From Bog-756 sp049517675 (GTDB taxonomy: Bacteria > Actinomycetota > Acidimicrobiia > Acidimicrobiales > RAAP-2): DNA of 64,000 nt. The position numbers and the translations under genes are program-made. Location of the stretch: NCBI GenBank assembly GCA_049517675.1, contig JBEKRV010000007.1, positions 1 to 64,000 on the forward strand. The letters run 5' to 3'. Below are positions 25,665 to 34,300 of the stretch, in pieces. Below the pieces are notes generated by a model. That model had not been told where the DNA came from and ran no database searches. It saw only the letters and a program-made list of their open reading frames with translations. How positions within the stretch are numbered: the first letter of the stretch is position 1; each line of letters begins with the position of its first letter.

Positions 25665-26780
25665 ATGAAGACCGAAGCTGCGATCGTATGGGCCGCCGGT
25701 GAACCGTGGTCGGTCGAGGAGATCGAGCTCGATCCACCGAAGACGGGCGAGGTGCTCGTCCGGCTGGCGGCGTCGGGCATGTGCCACAGCGACGAGCACG
25801 TGCGGAGCGGCGATCTGGGCGGCGCGTACCCGACGATCGGCGGGCACGAGGGCGCCGGCGTCGTCGAGGAGGTCGGACCCGGCGTCGAGGGCCTGGCCCC
25901 GGGTGACCACGTGGTATTCGGTTTCGTCGCCGCGTGCGGGACGTGCCCGTCGTGCGCCCGGGGGCGTTCGAGCCTGTGCGACGTCGCCGCCGTGCTGATG
26001 CTCGGAGCCCAGGCGGATGGCACCTACCGCCACCACTCGTCCGGTGGCGTCGATCTGCCCACCATGACCTGCCTCGGCACCTTCGCCCGCCACACCGTGG
26101 TCAATCAGGCGTCCTGCGTCAAGATCCTCGACCACTACCCCCTGGACAAGGCGTGCCTGGTCGGCTGCGGCGTCACCACCGGCTGGGGCTCGGCCGTCTA
26201 CGCCGGGGAGGTGCGACCCGGCGATGACGTGGTCGTCATCGGCATCGGTGGGCTCGGTGCCGCCGCCGTCCAGGGTGCCCGCCTGGCCGGGGCCGAGCGG
26301 ATCTTCGCCATCGACCCGGTCCCGTTCAAGCTGGAGATGGCCACCAAGTTCGGGGCGACCCACACGGCGGCCAGCATCGCCGAGGCGCTCCCGCTGGTCA
26401 ACGAGGTCACCTGGGGCAAGAACGCCGACAAGGTCATCTGCACGATGGGCCTCGGCGACGGCGCCCTCATGGAGTCGATCATGCAGTTGACGGCCAAACG
26501 GGGCCGCGTCGTGGTCACCAACATCCACCCCATGGCCGAGACCAAGGTCACCCTGTCGTTGGTGTGGCTGACCCTCATGGAGAAGCAGATCGTCGGGACC
26601 ATCTTCGGCTCCGCCAACTTCCGCTACGACATCCCGCACCTGCTGCGCCTCTACGACCAGGGCCAGCTCGACCTCGACTCCATGGTGACGCAGTGCTACC
26701 GGCTCGAGGAGGTCAACCAGGGATACGCGGACATGCTCGAGGGCAGGAACATCCGGGGCGTCCTCCTCTACGAGGACTGA
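25665..26780 (+). CDS. NDMA-type zinc alcohol dehydrogenase
   Basis: Medium-chain zinc dehydrogenase of 371 aa, close to the NDMA-dependent alcohol dehydrogenases of actinobacteria, which keep NAD(H) tightly bound. It has catalytic zinc ligands in SGMCHSDEH and GGHEGAGVV, four structural-zinc cysteines in ACGTCPSCARGRSSLC, and a second-domain CGVTTGWGSAVYAGEVRPGDDVVVIGIGGLG. The C-terminal part, with ETKVTLSLVWLTLMEKQIVGTIFGSANFRYDIP, is typical of that subfamily. ATG 25665 follows GGAGGCCGGAGG. It is divergent from the phosphoesterase. An aldehyde dehydrogenase further on (29020) could complete the oxidation. Confidence 0.9.
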   Translation: MKTEAAIVWAAGEPWSVEEIELDPPKTGEVLVRLAASGMCHSDEHVRSGDLGGAYPTIGGHEGAGVVEEVGPGVEGLAPGDHVVFGFVAACGTCPSCARGRSSLCDVAAVLMLGAQADGTYRHHSSGGVDLPTMTCLGTFARHTVVNQASCVKILDHYPLDKACLVGCGVTTGWGSAVYAGEVRPGDDVVVIGIGGLGAAAVQGARLAGAERIFAIDPVPFKLEMATKFGATHTAASIAEALPLVNEVTWGKNADKVICTMGLGDGALMESIMQLTAKRGRVVVTNIHPMAETKVTLSLVWLTLMEKQIVGTIFGSANFRYDIPHLLRLYDQGQLDLDSMVTQCYRLEEVNQGYADMLEGRNIRGVLLYED

Positions 26781-26917
26781 GCGCCCGCAGCCAGGGCCAC
26801 CGCTCCCCGGGGCCGGGGCGGACACACCTCCCGACGAACCGGGGGCCCTCGTCCTGACCGGCTCCGTGCGCGGTTCCGCGTTGCGAACGCCCTTGCGGAG
26901 CTGGTCCGACGCTGAAT

Positions 26918-26932
26918 GGGACCTTCGGCCCT
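26918..26932. promoter_or_regulatory. DosR/DevR-like box (GGGACCTTCGGCCCT)
   Basis: An exact copy of the 15-bp motif also present at 39491, 70 nt upstream of the 2OG oxygenase ATG. Actinobacterial DosR/DevR sites have the form GGGAC-N4-GTCCC; here the right half is GGCCC. Confidence 0.5.
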
Positions 26933-27002
26933 AGCCGGTCCGGGACGCGGCGACCCAGACTCGTGTTCTGCGGATCGACGGCGGAGCCACGAGGGGGCAT
27001 CC

Positions 27003-27893
27003 ATGGTTGCAGCGACATCGTCCGACCACGACGGAGGCCGGGGGGCGACACTCGGCCGGGCGGTCGACATCGACGCGCTCGAGCGCGATCTGCCCGATCT
27101 GCGCGACCGTTACCGCTCGGCATCGCCGTTCCCGCACATCGCCATCGACGGGTTCCTGCTCCCCGACGTGGCGCACGAGGCGGTGGCGGAGGTACCCCCT
27201 GTCGACCGTGCGCACTGGACGAACTACGTCCACGCCAACGAGCGGAAGTTCGCCAACACCGACCCGACCACCTGGGGCCCCACGCTGCAGGCCGTCTGGG
27301 AGGAGCTCACCTCGCCGGAATTCCTCGCCTTCCTGAGCGAGCTGACCGGGATCGTCGGTCTGGTCCCCGACCCCTCGCTCGAGGGTGCGGGGCTCCACCA
27401 GACCAAGTCCGGGGGGTTCCTCAACATCCACGCCGACTTCACCGTGCACCCCCACCAGCGGCACTGGCACCGCCGGGCCAACCTGCTCGTCTACCTGAAC
27501 GAGGACTGGCCCGCCACGTACGGCGGCGACCTGGAGCTGTGGAGCCGCGACATGTCGACCCGGGAGCAGGTGATCGCCCCGATCGCCAACCGGGCGGTGA
27601 TCTTCACGACGGGAGCCGACACCTGGCACGGACATCCCGATCCGCTGCGGTGCCCTCCCGGCCGGGCCCGCCAGTCCCTGGCCATCTACTACTACACGGT
27701 CGAGGACGCTCCCGTGGCCCGCTCCACCGAGTACCGGGCCCGTCCCGGTGACGGCGCCAAGGCCATCGTCATCTGGCTCGACAAGGAGACCGTCCGGGTC
27801 TACGACTGGGTCAAGCGCCGGGTCGGCCTCTCCGACGAGCGCACGGGCCGGCTGCTCCGACGGTTCCGTCGCCAGCGTCCCGGCGGCAGCTGA
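27003..27893 (+). CDS. 2-oxoglutarate/Fe(II)-dependent oxygenase (prolyl-4-hydroxylase type)
   Basis: The 296-residue protein shows the facial triad and cosubstrate arginine of the 2OG-Fe(II) superfamily. HADFTVHP holds HxD, GADTWHGHPDP holds the distal His, and ARQSLAIYYYT has the Arg that binds 2-oxoglutarate. The layout SGGFLNIHADFTVHP...LLVYLNEDWPATYGGDLELW is that of bacterial prolyl-4-hydroxylase-like enzymes, often acting on proteins or sugars in cell-surface clusters. ATG 27003 is preceded by GAGGGGG. A DosR-like box lies 70 nt upstream, which would fit an oxygen-using enzyme. Confidence 0.87.
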   Translation: MVAATSSDHDGGRGATLGRAVDIDALERDLPDLRDRYRSASPFPHIAIDGFLLPDVAHEAVAEVPPVDRAHWTNYVHANERKFANTDPTTWGPTLQAVWEELTSPEFLAFLSELTGIVGLVPDPSLEGAGLHQTKSGGFLNIHADFTVHPHQRHWHRRANLLVYLNEDWPATYGGDLELWSRDMSTREQVIAPIANRAVIFTTGADTWHGHPDPLRCPPGRARQSLAIYYYTVEDAPVARSTEYRARPGDGAKAIVIWLDKETVRVYDWVKRRVGLSDERTGRLLRRFRRQRPGGS

Positions 27894-27907
27894 TCCGTCC
27901 GGATCAG
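27890..27907. terminator. Hairpin built on both stop codons of a convergent pair
   Basis: CTGATCC-GTCC-GGATCAG, a perfect 7-bp stem with a 4-nt loop. The stop of the 2OG oxygenase and the stop of the DUF2461 gene form its two arms. Confidence 0.55.
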
Positions 27908-28575
27908 ACTGGTCCGGTGCCGATGTTGTCGACGAGCCATCGGTTCCACGTGCCGATGACCCGCCAGGCGTCGGCCACGTGGTCCACGCACGACGCGTCG
28001 AACAGCCACGGCTCGGCGGGTAGCGACCTGCCGACCGCCAGCGAGGTCCGACGGAGCAGCTCGATCTCTGGATGGTCGCGCTTGTACCCTCTCGGCGCGC
28101 CGGTCAGGCGCCCGTCGGCGGCGAGATCGAATCCCCCGTGTTCGACGGCGGCCACGGCATCGTGGGTCGAACGTGCCCCGGCCGGTGAATCGACCAGGGA
28201 CCGGAACCGGGCGAGCGCGTTCTTGTCCGGCTGCCACCAACCGCCGGCCAGGAAGACACCTTCGGCACTCAACTGAAAGTAGTAGCGCCCACCGTCGTCC
28301 GCCGAGAGCAGGAGGCCGGCCTGCTCCTTGATCGGGCGCTCGTCGGCCGAGAACCGCACGTCCCGGAACGGCCGGAACGCCTTCGGGGTGCCGAAGGCCG
28401 GGGCGAGCGCCTCGCCGAGCAGCCGCAGCGGCTCGGCGATGCCCGACTCGTAGCGGTCCCGGTGGGCAGCGAACCACGCCCGGTCGTTGTTGACCTCGAG
28501 CTCGTCGAAGAAGTCCAGTACGTCCCGGCCGAAGCCGTCGAACGACGTCGCTGCGGGCCGGACCGGTGGAGTCAT
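27904..28575 (-). CDS. DUF2461 family protein
   Basis: The 223-aa protein matches the DUF2461 (TIGR02453) family: FDGFGRDVLDFFDELEVNNDRAWFAAHRDRYE at the start, PFRDVRFSADERPIKEQAGLLL, then YYFQLSAEGVFLAGGWWQPD and a late GYKRDHPEIELLRRTSLAVGR. The fold binds an unknown ligand and no reaction is known. It is on the same strand as, and just downstream of, the DUF779 and aldehyde dehydrogenase genes (24-bp gap), so it may be the last gene of that operon. Confidence 0.88.
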   Translation of the reverse strand: MTPPVRPAATSFDGFGRDVLDFFDELEVNNDRAWFAAHRDRYESGIAEPLRLLGEALAPAFGTPKAFRPFRDVRFSADERPIKEQAGLLLSADDGGRYYFQLSAEGVFLAGGWWQPDKNALARFRSLVDSPAGARSTHDAVAAVEHGGFDLAADGRLTGAPRGYKRDHPEIELLRRTSLAVGRSLPAEPWLFDASCVDHVADAWRVIGTWNRWLVDNIGTGPV

Positions 28576-28599
28576 TGGCGGAGCTTACGGGGCCGCCCG

Positions 28600-29016
28600 T
28601 CACCGGTCACCGAGGGCGGCCAGCTCCTCCTCGCTGAACACCCGGGACCGGACGACGAAGTGCCGGCCGTCACCGGCGGCGAGGGAGAACCCCTCCGGGT
28701 CCCCGTCGCCCACGTCGAGGATGAGCTGGGTGTGCTTCCACACGTCGAACTGCCGCCCGTCCATGAAGAACGGGCAGCCGCCGACCGTGCCGAGCCGTAC
28801 GTCGTGGACCCCGATGATGAGCTCGCCCTCGTCGAAGCACATCGGAAGGCTGCCGTCACAGCACCCACCGGACTGGAAGAACATGATCGGGCCGCGTTCC
28901 GCCCGCACCCGGTCGATGGCCTCGAGCGCCGCGGGCGACGCCACGACCCGCTCGATCGCCGGACCGCCGCCCGGCGGTAGCGGTAGGTCCGGCTCACCGT
29001 CCTCGGTCACCGGCAC
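28600..29016 (-). CDS. DUF779 protein
   Basis: This 138-residue protein has the family's Cys-rich centre MFFQSGGCCDGSLPMCF, and WKHTQLILDV. DUF779 genes are repeatedly found next to ExaC/AcoD-type acetaldehyde dehydrogenases, as here, where only 3 bp separate it from the dehydrogenase stop codon. Function is unproven; a metal- or redox-linked accessory role for the dehydrogenase is an inference from the cysteines and context. Confidence 0.88.
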   Translation of the reverse strand: MPVTEDGEPDLPLPPGGGPAIERVVASPAALEAIDRVRAERGPIMFFQSGGCCDGSLPMCFDEGELIIGVHDVRLGTVGGCPFFMDGRQFDVWKHTQLILDVGDGDPEGFSLAAGDGRHFVVRSRVFSEEELAALGDR

Positions 29017-29019
29017 GCC

Positions 29020-30585
29020 CTAGAAGAACCCCAGCGGCTCGTCGCTGTAGCTGACCAGCAGGTTCTTGGTCTGGGAGTAGTGCTCGAGCATCATCTGGTG
29101 GTTCTCCCGGCCCACACCCGAGATCTTGTAGCCGCCGAATGCCGCGCCTGCCGGATAGAGGTGGTAGCAGTTGGTCCACACCCGGCCGGCCTGGATCGCC
29201 CGCCCCATGCGGTAGGCCCGGCTGCCGTTGCGGGTCCACACGCCGGCACCCAGGCCGTAGAGGGTGTCGTTGGCGATCCGGACGGCGTCCGCTTCGTCGG
29301 TGAATGTGGTCACGGCGAGCACGGGGCCGAAGATCTCCTCCTGGAAGATCCGCATGTCGTTGTGGCCCTTCATCACCGTCGGCTCGAAGTAGTAGCCGTC
29401 CTTCAGCTCACCGTCGAGCGGCGTGCGTCCTCCCCCGATCAGGACCTCGGCGCCCTCCTGGCGGCCGATGTCGACGTACCCGGCGATCTTCTCGAGCTGC
29501 TGGGCCGAGTTCTGGGCCCCGAGCATGGTGGCCGGGTCGAGGGGGTTTCCCTGGATGATCTTGCCGATCCGGTCGAGGCAGCGGGCCATGAACTCGTCGA
29601 AGATCGACTCCTGTACCAGGGCCCGCGACGGGCACGTGCACACCTCGCCCTTGTTGAAGGCGTACAGCACCAGGCCCTCCGTCGCCTTGTCGAGGAACTT
29701 GTCGTCCTCCTCCATGACGTCGGCGAAGAAGATGTTGGGCGACTTGCCGCCGAGCTCCACCGTCGAGGGGATCAGGTTCTGTGCGGCGTACTGCATGATG
29801 AGCCGACCGGTCGTGGTCTCGCCGGTGAATCCGATCTTGGCGATCCGCGGGCTGGAGGCCAGGGCCTTGCCGATCTCGCCGCCGGGACCGGTCACGATGT
29901 TGATGACCCCGGGCGGCACGATGTCCTGGATGACCTCGGCCAGCTTGAGGATCGACCACGGGGTGGGCGACGCCGGCTTGACCACGGTGCAGTTGCCGGC
30001 GGCCAGCGCCGGGGCGATCTTCCAGGCCGCCATCAGCAGGGGGAAGTTGAACGGGATGATCTGCCCCACCACGCCCAGCGGTTCGTGGAAGTGGTAGGCG
30101 ACGGTGTCCTTGTCGATCTCGGTCGAACGGCCCTCGAGCGACCGGGTCGCACCGGCGAAGTACCGGAAGTGGTCCACGGCCAGCGGGATGTCGGCGGCCA
30201 GCGTCTCGCGTACCGGCTTGCCGTTCTCCCACGTCTCGGCGACCGCGAGCATCGTCAGGTTGGCTTCGATGGCGTCAGCCACGGCGTTCAGCACGGCCGC
30301 CCGCTCGGCCAGCGACGTGGCACCCCAGGCGTCCTTGGCCGCGTGGGCCGCGTCGAGCGCCAATTCGACGTCCTCGGCCGTCGACCTGGCCACCTCGGTG
30401 AATCCGTGACCGGTCACCGGCGTCTTGTTCTCCATGTAGTTCCCCTGGAGCGGCGGCACCCACCGGCCACCGATGAAGTTCTCGTAGCGGGGTTTCACGT
30501 CCACCAGGCTTCCGGGCTGGCCGGGCGGCACGAATACGCCCTCATCGTTCTTACCGTCGTTCGCAACGCCTCGGGTAGTCGCCAT
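29020..30585 (-). CDS. Aldehyde dehydrogenase (ExaC/AcoD-like acetaldehyde dehydrogenase)
   Basis: NAD(P)-dependent aldehyde dehydrogenase of 521 aa. It has IIPFNFPLLMAAWKIAPALAAGN, the NAD-binding GFTGETTTGRLI, the general base in TVELGGKSPNI, and the catalytic cysteine in NKGEVCTCPSRALVQ. The CTC pair and the linked DUF779 gene mark the ExaC/AcoD branch that oxidises acetaldehyde and related short aldehydes. Three in-frame ATGs lie at 30597, 30591 and 30585; the last has GGAG 6 nt upstream and is preferred. It can follow the NDMA-type alcohol dehydrogenase in alcohol oxidation. Confidence 0.93.
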   Translation of the reverse strand: MATTRGVANDGKNDEGVFVPPGQPGSLVDVKPRYENFIGGRWVPPLQGNYMENKTPVTGHGFTEVARSTAEDVELALDAAHAAKDAWGATSLAERAAVLNAVADAIEANLTMLAVAETWENGKPVRETLAADIPLAVDHFRYFAGATRSLEGRSTEIDKDTVAYHFHEPLGVVGQIIPFNFPLLMAAWKIAPALAAGNCTVVKPASPTPWSILKLAEVIQDIVPPGVINIVTGPGGEIGKALASSPRIAKIGFTGETTTGRLIMQYAAQNLIPSTVELGGKSPNIFFADVMEEDDKFLDKATEGLVLYAFNKGEVCTCPSRALVQESIFDEFMARCLDRIGKIIQGNPLDPATMLGAQNSAQQLEKIAGYVDIGRQEGAEVLIGGGRTPLDGELKDGYYFEPTVMKGHNDMRIFQEEIFGPVLAVTTFTDEADAVRIANDTLYGLGAGVWTRNGSRAYRMGRAIQAGRVWTNCYHLYPAGAAFGGYKISGVGRENHQMMLEHYSQTKNLLVSYSDEPLGFF

Positions 30586-30830
30586 CGTCATCTCCATGCT
30601 CGGGGCGGGCACCGCTCTCGCGCCCACCGGTCAACCTGATCGAGGCCGGCCGCCGACTGCCTCCGGATTCAGGGTACGGATCGGGACCGTCACCGCATAG
30701 GGGACAAGGTCCGTTTGTGGGGGCGACCCACGGAACAACTGGACTAAGCCTCTAGTCGCGGGCGTCCTCGACCGGCACCATGGTCGGTGCCCCGTCCTGT
30801 CCGACCCGGAGGCTCGAGAAGGAGATTCCC

Positions 30831-31286
30831 ATGGCCACTGCGAAGCGAACCGCCCATGATGACGGCGTCGAGCGCATCATCGACTCGCTGGCCGACGCCG
30901 AGAGGTCGGCGTTGGAGGCTGTCCGCAACTTTCTGGACAGCGTCAACGGCGCGTTCCCGCACGGTGAGAACGGCGGCAGATCACGCCAGAAGATCATCGA
31001 CTCGGCGTTCAGGATGACCGAGGAGCTGGTCGGGAGTTCGAACGAATTCGCCCACCGGCTGATCAGGGTCGGCGGGGACGTGGCCAAGCGGGCACCGGCG
31101 CGCCGGGGAGGGGCGAAGAGGTCCGGGGCCGTCAGGGCTGCGGCCACGAAGGCCGCGCCCCGGAAGGCTGTGGCCACGAAGGCCGCGCCCCGGAAGGCTG
31201 TGGCCACGAAGGCCGCGCCGGCGAAGACTGCCGGCAGGAAGGCTGCAGCCAGGAAAGCTCCGGCCAGGAAGGCTCCCGCAGCCTGA
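30831..31286 (+). CDS. Basic protein with H1-like lysine/alanine-rich tail
   Basis: This 151-residue protein has an acidic-to-neutral helical N-domain (residues 1-85, IIDSLADAERSALEAVRNFLDSVNGAF and MTEELVGSSNEFAHRLIRVGGDVAKR). Its tail is Lys/Arg/Ala/Pro-rich and built from KAAPRKAVAT-type repeats, like histone H1 or the C-terminal extension of actinobacterial HU. The tail probably binds nucleic acid or polyphosphate. The N-domain is not HU; it recalls the apolipoprotein-like helical stress proteins. AAGGAG precedes ATG 30831. Confidence 0.8.
   Translation: MATAKRTAHDDGVERIIDSLADAERSALEAVRNFLDSVNGAFPHGENGGRSRQKIIDSAFRMTEELVGSSNEFAHRLIRVGGDVAKRAPARRGGAKRSGAVRAAATKAAPRKAVATKAAPRKAVATKAAPAKTAGRKAAARKAPARKAPAA
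31141..31230 (+). repeat. 30-bp tandem repeat, two exact copies and one degenerate
   Basis: The unit GGCCACGAAGGCCGCGCCCC + GGAAGGCTGT (30 bp) codes for ATKAAPRKAV. Two copies are identical and the third has diverged at its end. The unit length keeps the reading frame. Confidence 0.9.
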
Positions 31287-31291
31287 AACCG

Positions 31292-31312
31292 CCCGCCGAC
31301 GATTGCGGCGGG
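31292..31312. terminator. Hairpin between convergent genes
   Basis: CCCGCCG-ACGATTG-CGGCGGG, a perfect 7-bp GC stem just after the basic-protein stop. A second palindrome, GCTCCGGCCGGAGC, follows about 45 bp on and could serve the giant gene converging from the right. Confidence 0.55.
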
Positions 31313-31385
31313 ACCCGGTGGCGGAGCGCCGGGCCCGGGACGGACGGCCCCCGCTCCGGCCGGAGCGTCGGATCAGCTGCCACGG

Positions 31386-34300
31386 TCACGAACTCGGGTG
31401 GGCACCCATGAACAGCGCCCCACCGAAGGCGAAGACGCCCCCGTCGGTCCCGATCAGCCAGTAGCCCAGCCCGTTCTGCTCCGCCTCGATGCCGTCGATC
31501 GGGGCGGCGAGGTGGTGGCCCGCCTCTGACCCGAAGTACCCGGCGTCACCGAACGTGAAGACGCCACCGTCGGAGGCGACCAGCCAGTAGCCCTTGCCGT
31601 CCGGGGTGGCGGCCATCCCGGCGATCGGGGCGGACAGGTGGTGGTTCCCCTCCGAGCCGTAGAACCTCGCGTCGCCGAAGGCGAAGACCCCGCCGTCGGC
31701 GGCGACCAGCCAGTAGCCCTTGCCGTCCGGGGTGGCGGCCATCCCGACGATCGGGGCGTTCAGGTGGAGGTTCCCCGCCGACCCGAAGTAGCCGGCGTCG
31801 CCGAAGGCGAAGACCCCACCGTCCGCGGCGACCAGCCAGTAGCCCTTCCCGTCCGGCGTGGCGGTCATACCGACCACCGGCTCGTTGAGGTGACGGACGG
31901 CCTCCGACCCGTGGAACACGGCGTCGCCGAAGGCGAAGACACCGCCGTCCGAGGCCACCAGCCAGTAGCCCTTCCCGTCCGATGTGGCGGTCAACCCGAT
32001 GACCGGGGCGGCCAACCGCTGGCCGGCGAGCGACCCGTAGGGCTGTGCCGTCCCGAATTCGGTGACGTCACCATTGGTCGAGGCCACCCAGTACCCGCTT
32101 CCGTCCGGGGTGACGGCCATGCGCCGCGAATTGAGGCTCGTGGGCAGCACGACGATGGTCAGCGTCTCGACGGAGCTCTGCCTCTCGGCGTCGGTGACCG
32201 TCACCGTGACCGTGAACGTCCCGGACTGGGTGGGCGTCCCGCTGACGCTGCCGCTCGGGGTGAGGGCCACCCCGCCCGGCAGGGTCCCGCGGGCGACCGA
32301 CCACGAGTACGGGCCGGTCCCGCCGCTGACCGTGAGCTGCTGGCTGACCGACACACCGACGTCGCCGGTGACCGTCCCACCCTGCCCCGCCAGGGGTGCG
32401 CTGATGACGGCCACCGACTCGTCCTGGACGGCCGTCCGGTCCAGCGAGTCGGTCACCACCAGGTGGAACGTGGAGGTCCCGCTGGCGGTCGGGATACCGA
32501 CGATCGCACCGGTCGAGGCGTCGAGCGTGAGGCCGGCCGGCAGGGTGCCGTTCGTCACCGACCAGGTGAAGGGCCCGGTGCCGCCCGAGACGGTGGGCGT
32601 CGCGTCGTAACCGTCACCGACCTCACCACCGGGCGACGTCGTCGAGGTGATGCTCGGATCGGCGGCGAGGGTGACGGACTCGTCCTGGACGGCCGTCCGG
32701 CCCAGCGAGTCGGTCACCACCAGGTGGAACGTGGAGGTCCCGCCGACGGTGGGGGTGCCGGCGATCGCACCGGTCGAGGCGTCGAGCGCGAGGCCGGCCG
32801 GCAGGGTGCCGTTCGTCACCGACCAGGTGAAGGGTCCGGTGCCGCCGGTGACGCCGGGGGTTGCGCCGTACGGTGCGTCGACCTCGCCTCCGGCGAGAGC
32901 GGCCGAGCTGATGGTCGGATCGGCGACGATGACCACCGACTCGTCCTGGACGGCCTGCTGGCCCAGCGAGTCGGTCACCACCAGGTGGAAGGTGAAGGAT
33001 CCGGACCGAGTCGGGGTACCGACGATCGCACCGCTCGAGGTGTCGAGGGTGAGTCCGGCCGGCAGGGTGCCGTTGGTCACCGACCAGGCGTAGGAACCTG
33101 CACCGCCCAGGGCGGACGCGGTGACGTCGTAGACGACGCCGACCTCCCCTCCGGTCAGGGCCGACGAGGTGACGGCGGGCCCGGCGACGACCGTGACCGA
33201 CTCGGACTGGCTCGAGGAGCCACCCAGCGAATCGGTGACCCCCAGGACGAAGGTGGACGTGCCGGGGCTGGTCGGCGTTCCGGTGATCTCCCCGGTGGCG
33301 GCGTCGAGGGTGAGTCCGGCGGGAAGGGTGCCGGCGGACACCGACCAGGCGTAGGGCCCGGCACCACCCGAGACGGTCGGGGGCGAGTCGTACGGCACTC
33401 CGGTCTCGCCACCCGGGATGGCGGGTGAGGTGATGGTGAGCGGGTCGGCCACGGTGACCGACTCGGGCTGGCTCGACGTGCCGCCCAGTCCGTCCGTGGC
33501 GACCAGGTCGAACGTGGCGGTCCCTCCGTCGGTCGGGAACCCGGTGACCTCACCGGTACCCGGGTCGATGACGAGTCCGGCCGGCAGGGCGCCGTTGGCG
33601 ACCGACCAGGTGTAGGAACCGCTTCCGCCCGCGGCCGAGGGATCGAAGTCGTAGGCGACGCCCACCTCACCCCCGGTCAGGGCCGACGAGGTGATGACCG
33701 CCGGGGCGGCCACGGTCACCGACTCCGGCTGGCTGGACACGCTCCCCAGTCCATCGGTGACGACCAGATCGAAGGTCGACGTGCCGGGCACCGTCGGCGT
33801 GCCGACGACCTCCCCGGTGCTGACGTCGATGCCGAGCCCGGGCGGGAGCGTCCCGTTGGCCACCGACCAGGTGTCCGATCCGGTGCCGCCGGAGACGGTC
33901 GGCGTGACGTCGTAGGCGACGCCGACCTCACCCCCGGCCAGGGCGGACGACGTGATCTCCGCAGCCGGGGCCACGGTCACCGACTCCGGCTGGACCGCCT
34001 GATTGCCGAGTGAGTCACTCACCACCAGTTCGAACGTGGACGTCCCCGTTGCGGCGGGCACACCGGTGATGGCACCGGTGCTCGTGTCGAGGCTGAGGCC
34101 GGCGGGCAGCGAGCCGTCGGTCACCGACCAGGTGTCCGATCCGGTGCCGCCGGAGACGGTCGGTGTCGTGGAGTAGGCCACACCCACCTCACCGGGTCCG
34201 ATGGGGGGCGTCGTGAGCGCGGGGGCGGCGGCGACGGTCACCGATTCGGCCTGGGTCGCCGTGCCACCGAGTCCGTCGGCAACGACCAGGTGGAAAGTGG

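Noticed and set aside
31141..31230. CRISPR-like repeats
   Set aside because: The 30-bp units are contiguous without spacers and code for a Lys/Ala-rich tail.
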